Part shown: in pieces, positions 59,170 to 59,611 of the stretch
How positions within the stretch are numbered: position 1 is the first letter of the stretch
Layout of the letters: the number at the start of each line of letters is the position of its first letter
NCBI RefSeq assembly: GCF_000502955.1
Contig: NZ_AYWO01000002.1
Location: forward strand, 10,001 to 69,611
Length of the DNA: 59,611 nucleotides
Source: Mesorhizobium sp. LNHC252B00
GTDB taxonomy: Bacteria; Pseudomonadota; Alphaproteobacteria; Rhizobiales; Rhizobiaceae
Reading direction: 5' to 3'
Notes under the pieces: model-generated
Seen by the model: the letters and a program-made list of their open reading frames with translations, nothing else
What the model was told of the DNA's origin: nothing
The model's database searches: none
Translations under genes and position numbers: made by a program

Positions 59170-59611
59170 CTAAAGGCTTTCGGGTTTGAGCACCGTCTCG
59201 ACCAGTCTCCTGGCATCCGGCCCCGACCATTCGGCCGGGCCGTTCATATGGGCGAGCAGGCAGCCCTCGCCGTCGATCAGCATGGTGACGGGAAGGCCGA
59301 GCGCCAGGCCGCGCTTCTTGAGGTCGTTGAACAGCGCCATCGTCGAATCCCTGTAGTAGCCGAGCGTCGCGACGCCGGTATCCCTGAGGAACTTCTTCGG
59401 CTTCACATCGTCGCCGGCATCGACATTGACCGCGACCACTTCGAAGGCATCGCTGCCCTTTTCCTTCTGCAAGGCGTCGAGCGCCGGCATTTCGGCGCGG
59501 CAGGGCGCGCACCACGTTGCCCACAGATTGAGCAGCACGGTCTTGCCGGCATGATCGGCGATCGTCATCGGCTTGCCGTCCGGACCGTTGAAGGCGAGGC
59601 TCCTCATTGAC
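59170..59611 (-). CDS. TlpA-like thioredoxin-domain protein, 5' end outside the window
   Basis: The minus-strand frame is open to the window edge, so the N-terminus (probably a membrane anchor) is missing. The visible 147 residues are a TlpA/ResA-type redoxin domain: GKTVLLNLWATWCAPCRAEMPALDALQ with active site WCAPC. The cis-Pro region is GLALGLPVTMLIDGEGCLLAHMNGPAEW. The Met codon at 59607 is likely internal, since the domain's first strand begins upstream. In rhizobia TlpA-type proteins reduce periplasmic cysteines, for example in cytochrome oxidase assembly. Confidence 0.93.
   Translation of the reverse strand, partial: SMRSLAFNGPDGKPMTIADHAGKTVLLNLWATWCAPCRAEMPALDALQKEKGSDAFEVVAVNVDAGDDVKPKKFLRDTGVATLGYYRDSTMALFNDLKKRGLALGLPVTMLIDGEGCLLAHMNGPAEWSGPDARRLVETVLKPESL

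Overview
The window is chromosomal DNA of a high-GC alphaproteobacterium of the Hyphomicrobiales, most likely Mesorhizobium or a close relative. The grounds are gene content and order (lysC-ptsP-prfA-prmC-DUF4167-clpB, the comF-grxC-nitrilase-DUF1178 run, argJ-GNAT-mutT, etfB-etfA-hbd), the high GC of the coding DNA, and several palindromic intergenic elements of the kind scattered through rhizobial genomes. The genus is inferred from memory of these families and not from a search. Both window ends cut genes: an M23 peptidase on the left and a TlpA-like thioredoxin on the right.

Layout. 1-5 kb: envelope and membrane genes (M23 peptidase, MFS exporter, TMEM175 channel, L,D-transpeptidase) and an MmcQ/YjbR protein. 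5-15 kb: a long minus-strand housekeeping block (clpB, DUF4167, prmC, prfA, ptsP, lysC). 15-20 kb: a CHASE3 hybrid histidine kinase, a glycolipid-binding-domain protein, ubiG, and a divergent DMT exporter/MarR pair with two operator-like palindromes between them. 20-24 kb: comF-grxC-nitrilase-DUF1178 reading left, a methyltransferase reading right, a lone Flp pilin and a small membrane protein. 24-32 kb: argJ-GNAT-mutT, a TetR regulator, a parvulin-type isomerase and secA.

31.5-37.6 kb is the most accessory-looking part. It holds an AT-rich gap, a lower-GC gene for a HEPN-like protein (RX4H motif), a Wzx-type flippase translationally coupled to a FemAB/BioF2-like acyltransferase, and a long coiled-coil protein, followed by tRNA-Leu(CAA). 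38-44.5 kb carries a YqaA/DedA membrane protein, DsbB, an HNH nuclease, an AlkA-type glycosylase, GluQ-RS, a second DMT exporter, an 8-bp satellite array, a YihY protein and an SDR. 44.5-49.2 kb is metabolic: HIG1-like protein, PduO cobalamin adenosyltransferase, rhomboid protease, etfB, etfA and 3-hydroxybutyryl-CoA dehydrogenase. 49.3-54.5 kb has an ECF sigma factor with its NrsF anti-sigma partner, divergent from an Fe(III) ABC transporter. 54.6-58.9 kb is a complete ugpBAEC glycerol-3-phosphate importer on the minus strand.

No CRISPR array, insertion sequence, prophage or rRNA gene was seen. The best candidates for something new are the solitary HEPN-like gene in the AT-rich patch, the complementary 8-bp satellite arms between the DMT exporter and yihY, and the flippase/acyltransferase/coiled-coil locus. 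Starts were often moved inward from the longest open frame where a Shine-Dalgarno sequence, signal peptide or family start favoured it.
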